Shown piece after piece: positions 1-8,143 of a stretch of DNA of 48,761 nt. Every line of letters begins with the position of its first letter. The stretch's first letter is position 1. The translations under genes were made by a program, and so were the position numbers. A model generated the notes under the pieces. The model was not told the origin of the DNA, searched no databases, and worked only from the letters and a program-made list of their open reading frames with translations. Where the stretch lies: assembly GCA_902791165.1 (NCBI GenBank), contig CADAVB010000036.1, positions 1 to 48,761 on the forward strand. The letters run 5' to 3'. This DNA is from an uncultured Bacteroidia bacterium (GTDB lineage Bacteria; Bacteroidota; Bacteroidia; Bacteroidales; F082).

Positions 1-1743
1 GAAACGTTCACCTATTACAAGCCCTCCGAGTCCGCTTTGGACAGCATTGCCAACCAACAGTCGGAAGACATCATGGAGCGGCTTTCGGAGAAATCGCAAG
101 AGGCTGACAAACTGCAAGATGAAATCGAAAAAATGCTGCAAGACCTCATCCAAAAGAAAGATTTGGACTGGTCTGACAGGGAGAAGATGAAAGACCTGAT
201 GGAGAAGCAGCAAAAGATTCAGGACGAATGGAACAAGTTGCAGAAGGAGCAAGAGGAATTAGCCGAATTCATGAAGAAAAACGAGATGGCCAACGAGGAA
301 CTGCGCAAGAAACAAGAGCAAATCAACAGGCTTTTCGACGAGGTGATACCCGAGGAACTCAAGAAGCTCATGGAGCAAATCGACAAGCTGCTTGAGGACA
401 TGCCACGCGAACAGATGCAGCAGATGATGCAGGACATCAAGAAAAACAACCAGTCGATGCAAGAACTTCTCGACCGAAATCTCGCTCTGCTTGAGCAACT
501 TAAGATGGAAAAAGACCTCAACGAGCTCGCCGAGAAACTGGACGAGTTGGGCAAGGAACTGGAAAAGGAAAACGAAAAGACAGGGGAGGAGAACGGCCAA
601 AAATCGGCAGAGGAAGCCAAAGAAAATTTCGAGGAAATGATGGACCAGCTCGACCAGCTTTTGGAGAAAAACCAAGACCTGAAACAGCCTTTCGACATGG
701 AAAAGGACGAGCAGATGGAAGAAAGCATCAACCAAGACCTGCAAGACGCGATGCAAGGTATGGAACAGATGGCCGAGGATGCACATTTGCTCCGCGTTTT
801 GCTCGAGAATGTCGTCCACGCCTCGCACGAACAGGAAGAGCTTATGAAGCAAATTGGCAGCCTGCGCACCGACGACCCTGCACTGTCGGGGAAACTCGTC
901 GCGCAAAAGGAAGTGGCCGACAATTTCGGCATGGTTGGCGACTCGCTCCGCAGCCTCGCCATGCGTCAGCCCGTCATCCAAAACTTTGTGTTCGACGAAC
1001 TACACACCATCGAAAACCAGACTTCTAACGCCATGAAATACCTCAACGACCTGAAGCTCCAACAGGCCGCAAGGCACCAGCAAACCGCCATGATGTCAAT
1101 GAACAACCTCGCACTGATGCTCGCCGAGTCGCTCGAACAAATGGAAGAGGACATGCAATCCATGGGAATGCCCATGAGTTGCCCCCGCCCCAAGCCCGGT
1201 CAAAGCAGCAGCAACGACATGAAGAAGATGCAACAATTGCAACAGCAGCTCAGCGAACAGCTCAAACAGATGCAAGAGAAGATGGACAAGCCCGGCGAAC
1301 AACAGAAAAATGCCATGAGCGAGGAATTTGCACGTATGGCCGCCGAACAAGAAATGCTCCGCCAAGGAATGCAGAAAATGCTCAACGACATGAAAGAAAA
1401 CGGGCAAATCGGCGATGACGGACTCAACGAAATCATCAAGGACATGGAGAAACTGGAAGAGGAATTGGTGAACAAGAAAATCAACCGGCAAATGATCGAG
1501 CGCAGCAAAAAAATCGAGTCGCGGATGCTGGAATCGCAAAAGGCACAGGAAAAGCGCGAAAAGGAGGAAAGACGCAAGTCGAACGAATACAAAGGCTCAC
1601 AATTCGAGCGGACGATAGACGAGTTGCTGTACAAGGAAACGCTCAGGAAAAACCAAGAGTTCTTGAAATCCAACCCGATAGAGTTTGCACCTTATTATAA
1701 GGAAAAGATTAATGAGTATTACCTGAAGAAAAACGCAAGATAA
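1..1743 (+). CDS. DUF4175-like coiled-coil protein, 5' truncated by window edge
   Basis: The reading frame is open from base 1, so the gene begins upstream; about 580 C-terminal residues are visible. Almost the whole length is charged, Lys/Glu/Gln/Met-rich heptad sequence predicted to form long coiled coils, interrupted near base 1160-1200 by a short Met/Pro patch (MGMPMSCPRPKP). The C-terminus switches to a compact sequence ending in NPIEFAPYYKEKINEYYLKK. Large DUF4175 proteins of Bacteroidota (roughly 1100 residues, N-terminal membrane segments) have this kind of tail and are often found beside ybeY and mnmG, as here. The function of that family is unknown to me. ybeY begins one base after the stop, so they are probably cotranscribed. 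The family name rests on composition and context only. Confidence 0.6.
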   Translation, partial: ETFTYYKPSESALDSIANQQSEDIMERLSEKSQEADKLQDEIEKMLQDLIQKKDLDWSDREKMKDLMEKQQKIQDEWNKLQKEQEELAEFMKKNEMANEELRKKQEQINRLFDEVIPEELKKLMEQIDKLLEDMPREQMQQMMQDIKKNNQSMQELLDRNLALLEQLKMEKDLNELAEKLDELGKELEKENEKTGEENGQKSAEEAKENFEEMMDQLDQLLEKNQDLKQPFDMEKDEQMEESINQDLQDAMQGMEQMAEDAHLLRVLLENVVHASHEQEELMKQIGSLRTDDPALSGKLVAQKEVADNFGMVGDSLRSLAMRQPVIQNFVFDELHTIENQTSNAMKYLNDLKLQQAARHQQTAMMSMNNLALMLAESLEQMEEDMQSMGMPMSCPRPKPGQSSSNDMKKMQQLQQQLSEQLKQMQEKMDKPGEQQKNAMSEEFARMAAEQEMLRQGMQKMLNDMKENGQIGDDGLNEIIKDMEKLEEELVNKKINRQMIERSKKIESRMLESQKAQEKREKEERRKSNEYKGSQFERTIDELLYKETLRKNQEFLKSNPIEFAPYYKEKINEYYLKKNAR

Positions 1744-1744
1744 G

Positions 1745-2164
1745 ATGATAAGATTCAGCACGATAGACGTGGAAATGCCGCCCATCGAGCCAGCGAAGGT
1801 CAAGGAGTGGATAGGCGGTGTGGCCGAGCGGCACGGCAAGCGGGTAGGGGAGTTGCACTACTATTTTTGCAGCGACGAAAAGTTGTTGGAAATCAACCGC
1901 GAGCGACTCGGACACGACTTCTACACCGACATCGTTACCTTTCCGCTGACCGACTGCGAAACGGTGCTTTCGAGCGAGTTTTGCATCAGCCTTGACCGCA
2001 TCAAGGAGAACGCTGAAACCTTTGGGCGCAGCTACGAAAGCGAGCTGCATCGCGTCATCATCCACGGCGTGTTGCACCTCATTGGCTTCGACGACCATAG
2101 CGAAGAAGACGAAAAAATGATGCGAAAAAAAGAGGAAGAATCGTTAGATATTTTATTTAGTTAA
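1745..2164 (+). CDS. ybeY: Endoribonuclease YbeY (rRNA maturation factor)
   Basis: 139 residues, normal length for YbeY. The family's metal-binding signature H-x3-H-x5-H is visible as HGVLHLIGFDDH around residues 106-117. YbeY is a zinc-dependent single-strand endoribonuclease that takes part in 16S rRNA 3' end maturation and 70S ribosome quality control in the cytoplasm. The start ATG lies one base after the stop of the DUF4175-like gene, indicating translational coupling. About 50 bases then separate it from mnmG, and that gap contains a parS-like palindrome. Confidence 0.95.
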   Translation: MIRFSTIDVEMPPIEPAKVKEWIGGVAERHGKRVGELHYYFCSDEKLLEINRERLGHDFYTDIVTFPLTDCETVLSSEFCISLDRIKENAETFGRSYESELHRVIIHGVLHLIGFDDHSEEDEKMMRKKEEESLDILFS

Positions 2165-2189
2165 TTGATAATCAACAAAATAAAACAAA

Positions 2190-2205
2190 TGTTTCCCGTG
2201 AAACA
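2190..2205. promoter_or_regulatory. parS-like palindrome upstream of mnmG
   Basis: The 16 bases TGTTTCCCGTGAAACA differ at one position from the general bacterial parS consensus TGTTTCACGTGAAACA, the ParB binding site. It sits in the ybeY-mnmG gap, 11 bases before the mnmG start. A second, less perfect copy follows mnmG at 4095-4110. parS sites cluster near the replication origin and often near gidA/mnmG. Neither parA nor parB is in the window, so this is a motif match only. Confidence 0.55.
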
Positions 2206-2216
2206 TTGATAAAAAG

Positions 2217-4088
2217 ATGTATTTTGAACCGTATGATATAATCGTTGTGGGTGCCGGTCACGCTGGATGTGAAGCGGCGGCGGCAGCGGCCAATATGGGC
2301 AGCAAAGTTTTGCTTATCACCATGGATATGCGCCTAATGGCCTCTATGTCGTGCAACCCCGCTATGGGTGGCATTGCCAAGGGACAAATCGTGCGCGAAA
2401 TCGACGCTTTGGGTGGCTATTCGGGCATCGTCAGCGACCGAACCATGATTCAATTCCGGATGTTGAACAAGTCGAAAGGTCCAGCTATGTGGAGTCCGCG
2501 CTGCCAAAGCGACAAGACGATGTTTTCCAACGAATGGCGCTCTCTTTTGGAACAAACGCCCAACGTTGATTTTTGGCAAGACACCGTAACGGGTTTGCTG
2601 GTCGCCGGCGACCAAGTCAAAGGCGTAAAAACCATGATGGGCGGAGAGATAGAAGCTAAAGCCGTCATCCTCACCAACGGCACCTTCCTGAACGGCTTGA
2701 TTCACATCGGGGAGCAAAGTTTTTCGGGGGGCAGAATGGGCGAAGTGGCCGTTCATGGCATCAGCGAGCAACTCAAAGACCTTGGTTTCGAGGTGAAACG
2801 ACTGAAAACAGGAACGCCCGTCCGAATTGATGGCAGGACTATAGACTTTGACAGACTTATCGAACAAAAAGGCGATGAAGAAGTGGTCGGTTTCTCCTAT
2901 ACCGAAACTTTCCGTATCCAAAAACAAAGAAGCTGCTGGATTGCTCACACCTCGTTGAAGGTGCACGACACGCTGCGCAAGGGCTTCAAGTATTCGCCTA
3001 TGTTCAACGGAAGAATCCAAGGTGTGGGACCGCGCTATTGTCCGAGCATCGAAGACAAAATCGAGCGCTTTTCGGGCAAGGACAGCCATCAACTCTTCGT
3101 TGAACCCGAAGGCTGGACGACGGAGGAGTACTACCTCAATGGTTTCAGCTCCTCTTTGCCCGATTACATACAATACGAGGCCTTGCGCCAGATTCAAGGC
3201 TTTGAAAATGCCAAAATTTTCCGACCTGGATATGCCATTGAGTATGACTTTTTCCCACCAGAGCAATTGTACCATTCCTTGGAAACAAGGCTTGTGCATG
3301 GTCTTTACTTCGCCGGACAGGTCAATGGTACGACGGGCTACGAGGAAGCCGCATGCCAAGGTTTGATGGCCGGAATCAATGCGAGTTTGGCCTTACGCGA
3401 CGAAAAACCGCTTGTGCTTTCGCGATACGAGGCCTATATCGGCGTGCTTATTGACGACCTTATAACAAAAGGTGTCGATGAACCTTATAGAATGTTCACC
3501 AGCAGAGCAGAGCACCGAATCTTGCTCCGCCAAGACAATGCCGATGCCCGATTAACGGAAATGTCGTATAAATTGGGTTTGGCCAAAGAAGACCGCTACC
3601 AAAAGTATTGCGAAAAGAAGCAAATGGTAGAAGAAATCAAGGCATTGTTGAACGAAACTTACGCCTATCCCGACGAAATCAATGGGCTATTGGAGCAAAA
3701 CGGAAGCTCGAGGATTGAACAGAAGGCGAAGCTGGCCTATATATTATTGCGTCCACAGCTCGGTTTGCAGGATATGATTATGGCACTCCCCACATTGGAA
3801 TCCTTCAGAAACGCCGACCGTTTCCTCAAGGAATGTCTTAAAGAAGCGGAAATCCAAATCAAATACGACAGCTATATCCAAAAAGAAAACGAACTTTCTG
3901 ACAAGCTTAGACGATTGGAGAATGTAAAACTGCCAAAAGATTTCGATTACCATGGTTTACAATCCTTGTCATACGAATCGCGGGAAAAGTTGAACCGATA
4001 CCAACCCGAAACCTTGGGTCAAGCCTCAAGAATCAGCGGGATTTCACCAGCCGACATTAACGTATTAGCCATATTTTTAGGTAGATAG
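2217..4088 (+). CDS. mnmG: tRNA uridine-5-carboxymethylaminomethyl modification enzyme MnmG (GidA)
   Basis: 623 residues, full length. The FAD-binding Rossmann motif GAGHAGCEAA is at residues 11-20. The later signature stretches SCNPAMGGIAKG, SGRMGEVAVHG-like and PGYAIEYDF and the C-terminal helical domain are all present. MnmG, with the GTPase MnmE, installs the cmnm5 modification on the wobble uridine of certain tRNAs, using FAD and a methylene-tetrahydrofolate-derived carbon. The ATG at 2217 is the only sensible start and is preceded by an A-rich leader. The gene is flanked on both sides by parS-like palindromes. rsmG (gidB), its common partner elsewhere, is not next to it. Confidence 0.97.
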   Translation: MYFEPYDIIVVGAGHAGCEAAAAAANMGSKVLLITMDMRLMASMSCNPAMGGIAKGQIVREIDALGGYSGIVSDRTMIQFRMLNKSKGPAMWSPRCQSDKTMFSNEWRSLLEQTPNVDFWQDTVTGLLVAGDQVKGVKTMMGGEIEAKAVILTNGTFLNGLIHIGEQSFSGGRMGEVAVHGISEQLKDLGFEVKRLKTGTPVRIDGRTIDFDRLIEQKGDEEVVGFSYTETFRIQKQRSCWIAHTSLKVHDTLRKGFKYSPMFNGRIQGVGPRYCPSIEDKIERFSGKDSHQLFVEPEGWTTEEYYLNGFSSSLPDYIQYEALRQIQGFENAKIFRPGYAIEYDFFPPEQLYHSLETRLVHGLYFAGQVNGTTGYEEAACQGLMAGINASLALRDEKPLVLSRYEAYIGVLIDDLITKGVDEPYRMFTSRAEHRILLRQDNADARLTEMSYKLGLAKEDRYQKYCEKKQMVEEIKALLNETYAYPDEINGLLEQNGSSRIEQKAKLAYILLRPQLGLQDMIMALPTLESFRNADRFLKECLKEAEIQIKYDSYIQKENELSDKLRRLENVKLPKDFDYHGLQSLSYESREKLNRYQPETLGQASRISGISPADINVLAIFLGR

Positions 4089-4093
4089 CAAAA

Positions 4094-4996
4094 ATGTTCC
4101 ACATGAAACACAATGAAAAAATGAAGACAATTTGTCCTTGGTGTCAATCAGATCAATCACTTCTATATTTGAAATTGAAAGACGAATTTCTGACCAAAGA
4201 AGACTTTCAGATTTATGAATGTCAGGATTGTGGATTGCTTTATACCGAACCGCGACCAGAAAAAGACAAAATCGGATTCTACTATCTATCAGAAGAATAC
4301 TACAGTCACCAAGAAAACAAACGCGGATTTATCCCCAAAATATACGAATTGGTGAAATCCGTCAATTTAAAAAACAAATATAAAATAACCACAAAAGGTC
4401 TGCCTCGAGGAAGAATTTTAGATATAGGATGCGGCGCAGGGGATTTCCTTCATACTATGGAACAAAATGGATGGCAAACCCTTGGTGCAGAGCCATCTGA
4501 AGTAGCAATAAACATCGCCAGAAAACGAATAAAAGGACAAATCATCACACCAGAGGAAATAGCGAATCTTCCAGACGAAAGCTTTGAGGTGATTACCATG
4601 TGGCACGTGTTAGAACATGTCGAAAACCTAACTTGGCAAATAGCGCAGTTAAAACGCCTCTTGAAAAAGGGAGGACGGCTCGTTCTTGCGCTCCCCAACT
4701 TCAAATCCTTTGACGCTCAATATTATAAACAATACTGGGCGGCTTACGACGTTCCTCGTCATTTGAATCATTTTTGCAAATTAACTGTAGTTAAAATATT
4801 CAGTAACAGTGGTTTAAAAATTCAAGATACACAAAAACTATATTGGGATGCTTTTTATATCTCATTTATGAGTGAAAAATTCAAAAAACATTCGCTGCCA
4901 TTATTTAGAGGCTTCGTAAAAGGATGCCAGTCGAACATGAAAGCAAGACAGACTGGGGAATGGTCGAGTTTGGTATATATTTTTGAGAAGAAATGA
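4094..4996 (+). CDS. Class I SAM-dependent methyltransferase with N-terminal zinc ribbon
   Basis: 300 residues from the first ATG. Four cysteines (C14, C17, C43, C46) form a CxxC...CxxC zinc ribbon, followed by a Methyltransf_23-type Rossmann domain with the SAM-binding motif LDIGCGAGDF at about residue 110 and the WHVLEHV segment. The substrate cannot be deduced. Similar zinc-ribbon methyltransferases modify sugars or small molecules in surface-polysaccharide loci, but no such locus is adjacent. The first ATG lies inside a parS-like site (4095-4110), and a start at 4121 (MKTICPWC) is equally plausible. The gene is visibly more AT-rich than its neighbours, which suggests it was acquired. Confidence 0.8.
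   Translation: MFHMKHNEKMKTICPWCQSDQSLLYLKLKDEFLTKEDFQIYECQDCGLLYTEPRPEKDKIGFYYLSEEYYSHQENKRGFIPKIYELVKSVNLKNKYKITTKGLPRGRILDIGCGAGDFLHTMEQNGWQTLGAEPSEVAINIARKRIKGQIITPEEIANLPDESFEVITMWHVLEHVENLTWQIAQLKRLLKKGGRLVLALPNFKSFDAQYYKQYWAAYDVPRHLNHFCKLTVVKIFSNSGLKIQDTQKLYWDAFYISFMSEKFKKHSLPLFRGFVKGCQSNMKARQTGEWSSLVYIFEKK
4095..4110. promoter_or_regulatory. Second parS-like palindrome, downstream of mnmG
   Basis: TGTTCCACATGAAACA differs at one base from the Bacillus-type parS form TGTTCCACGTGAAACA and at two from TGTTTCACGTGAAACA. It starts 7 bases after the mnmG stop and overlaps the first possible start codon of the methyltransferase gene. On its own it is weak. Paired with 2190-2205 across mnmG it is more suggestive. 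Confidence 0.4.
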
Positions 4997-5071
4997 CCCA
5001 AATCAAAAAAAAGGGCATTTTTAGGCGATTTCCAGCGATTTGAGATAGAAATGAAGAAAAGATTGGATGCA

Positions 5072-5103
5072 GGCGGAAAAATGGTTGAAAACGAATAGTT
5101 TTG
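5072..5103 (+). promoter_or_regulatory. Putative Bacteroidota promoter for the histidine kinase gene
   Basis: The -7 element TAGTTTTG is at 5096-5103, with a -33-like TTG at 5073-5075, 20 bases upstream. This matches the Bacteroidota primary sigma factor pattern TTTG / TAnnTTTG. The leader would be about 40 bases. The gap 4997-5147 shows no other feature. Confidence 0.5.
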
Positions 5104-5147
5104 TAACTCACACAATATCAACGACTAAAATACGTTTTTAATACATA

Positions 5148-8126
5148 ATGAAAACGAAAAGAAAGAGCATCGGTAAGATACTGGTTTGGAGTAGCCTCGT
5201 TTTACTACTCATGGCGAGTTTATTTTTCCTAATCGCCAAAAGCGAGACTTTTCTGTACCGTAACATCCAAAGGTCGGTTCTGAAAATGGACAAAGAAATG
5301 GAGCAGTTGATGAAAAGCGACACTGACCTTGATGCATTTGAAAGATCCAAAACGGGTTTAACTGTTTTCCAAAACGATTCATTGGTGTTTTGGAACCACA
5401 ACGAGGTGAATCCAAAGCTTCTCAAACGTAGGATTAGCGTGGGGCGCGACACCATTTGCCATCTACTTTCGGGCCATTACTTTGTGAAATCTTACGAAAA
5501 AGGCCAATTGACCTATTATTTATTCCAACAAATCAATCCAACATATCCCATTGAAAACCTCTATTTTAACAATCATACCCGAGGCTTGCCCCTTTTCATC
5601 GATGCAAAAATCAGTTTCAAACCCGAGAACAGCATCGCGCTGAAGAACAACAAGGGAGAAGTGCTGACGCATTGCCAAATCGCAGAGAAACCCACATTGA
5701 GAAAGCCTTTTTCATACCTTTGGCCCATTCCTTTTGTTTTGCTGCTACTCATTGGGTTATCGCTTTTGAAACAACCCAAGCAAGCTCCTTTAGAGAACAA
5801 AAAATACCTGAAAATCCTAATGCTAGGCATCATCGGCATCGCACTTTTGGCAGCGTTGGCCACCTATCTTTACCATCTGTTCGACACCAAAAACGTGAAC
5901 GAAAAAATGCGCCAACAAGCGTTGCTGTTGAAAGAGAAACGCGATACCCGTTTTGAGGCCAGTTACGCCCAATTTGCAGAACAAATAAAAGCCGACACCA
6001 ATCTGCGTGAAATGCTATTCGCAGAAAGCAACGTATTGGCTGAAGTCGTATTTGGTTACACCCAAGAATTGCTTTTCGACGAAACCATGAAAGCCTACAC
6101 CGCATCGCTCACGCTGTGCTCGCCCGACGAAGAAATCACCATATATCCAGAAGGTTATGACACCAACTGCGACCAATATTTCAAAGAAAAGTTGGCCAAC
6201 AATGTTCAGGAAAGGGTAGGAGAGGAATTGTATTTTATTGATTACTATACACTTGACCCCAATTATTTGGGTATCTTGCACTTTTCTTCGCCCGACTCCA
6301 CAATGCACAAAACGCTCTATTTCGAGTTTTATAAACCCGTCGCCCCCGAAGGTTTTGGCTTCCCAAAAATGTTGCAACAAAACGCCAAAAGCAAGTCCAA
6401 CGATTTTTCGGTAGGCCGCTATCAAAACAACATTCTCGTCTATAAATACGGTCGCTATAGCTATCCCAATTTCTTGAGCAGCTTGAAGACGACTGACCAG
6501 CAGTTCAGCATTGGAGAAAAATACAAACATTATGCCCTCAACGACGGAAAAGGCAATGGTTTGGTAATCAGCACGCAATGCAAAGATTGGTCGGAAATCG
6601 CAGCGCCGTTTGCCCTGTTCTTTTTGGGTTTATTGACACCTTTCGTTGTGATTATGTGGAGGATACGACCAGGAAGAGGTTTAAAGAAAAGTTTCAAGCA
6701 GCGTTTGCAAACCGTGGTGTTTTCAACCCTCGCCATCGCTGTCATCCCGATGGGCCCCGTGTCCATTATGTATATGAAACACCTTTACAACCAAAAGACA
6801 AAATCTTCCCAATTTGAGAACACGCGAACCATCGCCCTTGAAATGGGCAGCGATGTGGATTTCAACGCTTTGATTTCCAGAAATGCGCACGATGCCATGA
6901 CCGAGGTCTTACATCGATACGCCACCACTTTCTTCACCGAATTGAACCTCTACGGTTTGGATGGTGGGCTTATCGCCACAACACGGCAAGAAATCTTCGA
7001 CCTCAACCTGCAAGCGCCGCTAATGAACGCCAAGGCATACCAAACCATGCATGGCAACAAAGAACTGTTCTACACGCAAGAAGAACACCTTGGCAAAGCC
7101 CAATATGAATCAGCCTACATCCCACTGACCGATGGCGTTGGAAACACTTTGGCCTATCTCAACACGCCTTATTTTTCTAGTGCGGCTGAGTTGCACAAGG
7201 AAATCCAAAATTTCGTCCTCAACTACATCAACATCATCCTGTTGGTGTTGGCTTTCGCTTTAATTATCGTTATCCGGATTACCAACAAACTAACCCAACC
7301 TCTATCTTTGATTCAGAGCAAATTAGGGGATATCAAAATCGACCAGAAAAACGAGCCTATCGAGTGGAAAGGGAATGACGAAATCGGCAAATTGGTCGGG
7401 CAGTACAACAAACTGATAGTAGAACTCGAAAAGAGTGCCGCCGAACTAAAACGCACCACCACCGAATCGGCATGGCGTGGCGTGGCAAGGCAAGTGGCAC
7501 ACGAAATCAAAAACTCGCTGACCCCCATGCGCCTCAGCGTGCAAATGTTGCAACGCAACATCGACAACGGCAAAGCCACCTCAGAACAAATACAACGCAC
7601 AACCAACACCTTGATAGAGCAAATCGACGCCTTGTCGGACATAGCCTCGTCCTTCTCCAGCTATGCCAAAATGCCAGAAAACCATCCTCAACCTTTTAAT
7701 TTGGCAGAATTGATCCAAAATGTAGTGAACCTATACGATAACACCGAGAACATTGTCTTCCAGTTGGATTTCGACAACACACAAAACTTCACTTTCAACG
7801 GCGACAAAACCAATCTCAACAGTGCCATCAGCAATCTCGTCAAAAACGCTACACAAGCCATCGGAACGAAGCCTGACGGACGAATTGAGGTCGCGCTCAA
7901 ATCGAACGAAAACCAGTTCTTTATTAGTGTTAAGGACAACGGAAAAGGAATCAAGGACGAAGACAAAGGGCGCATTTTCCTCCCCAACTTCACCACCAAG
8001 TCGGGCGGTTCGGGAGTTGGCCTCTCGCTGACCTACAACATTGTGCAGGCTGCTGGCGGCACCATAACCTTTGAGAGCGAAGAAGGAAAAGGGGCAGCGT
8101 TTGTCATCACACTGCCCCAAAAATAA
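5148..8126 (+). CDS. Large membrane sensor histidine kinase, NtrY-like
   Basis: 992 residues. Hydrophobic segments are at about 11-30, 185-206, 222-245, 483-505, 523-543 and 688-711, with extracytoplasmic stretches between. A HAMP-like linker follows (about 712-765). The HisKA box reads RQVAHEIKNSLTPMRLS with phospho-accepting H785, and a HATPase domain follows with N box (SNLVKNATQAIG), G1 (DNGKGI) and G2 (GSGVGLSL). The NSLTPM form of the H box is typical of NtrY-type kinases. It should autophosphorylate and pass phosphate to a response regulator, but none is encoded nearby, so signal and partner are unknown. It has its own promoter and converges with the T9SS gene, 17 bases between stops. 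Confidence 0.9.
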   Translation: MKTKRKSIGKILVWSSLVLLLMASLFFLIAKSETFLYRNIQRSVLKMDKEMEQLMKSDTDLDAFERSKTGLTVFQNDSLVFWNHNEVNPKLLKRRISVGRDTICHLLSGHYFVKSYEKGQLTYYLFQQINPTYPIENLYFNNHTRGLPLFIDAKISFKPENSIALKNNKGEVLTHCQIAEKPTLRKPFSYLWPIPFVLLLLIGLSLLKQPKQAPLENKKYLKILMLGIIGIALLAALATYLYHLFDTKNVNEKMRQQALLLKEKRDTRFEASYAQFAEQIKADTNLREMLFAESNVLAEVVFGYTQELLFDETMKAYTASLTLCSPDEEITIYPEGYDTNCDQYFKEKLANNVQERVGEELYFIDYYTLDPNYLGILHFSSPDSTMHKTLYFEFYKPVAPEGFGFPKMLQQNAKSKSNDFSVGRYQNNILVYKYGRYSYPNFLSSLKTTDQQFSIGEKYKHYALNDGKGNGLVISTQCKDWSEIAAPFALFFLGLLTPFVVIMWRIRPGRGLKKSFKQRLQTVVFSTLAIAVIPMGPVSIMYMKHLYNQKTKSSQFENTRTIALEMGSDVDFNALISRNAHDAMTEVLHRYATTFFTELNLYGLDGGLIATTRQEIFDLNLQAPLMNAKAYQTMHGNKELFYTQEEHLGKAQYESAYIPLTDGVGNTLAYLNTPYFSSAAELHKEIQNFVLNYINIILLVLAFALIIVIRITNKLTQPLSLIQSKLGDIKIDQKNEPIEWKGNDEIGKLVGQYNKLIVELEKSAAELKRTTTESAWRGVARQVAHEIKNSLTPMRLSVQMLQRNIDNGKATSEQIQRTTNTLIEQIDALSDIASSFSSYAKMPENHPQPFNLAELIQNVVNLYDNTENIVFQLDFDNTQNFTFNGDKTNLNSAISNLVKNATQAIGTKPDGRIEVALKSNENQFFISVKDNGKGIKDEDKGRIFLPNFTTKSGGSGVGLSLTYNIVQAAGGTITFESEEGKGAAFVITLPQK

Positions 8127-8143
8127 CCTGATTTTGCTGTGAA

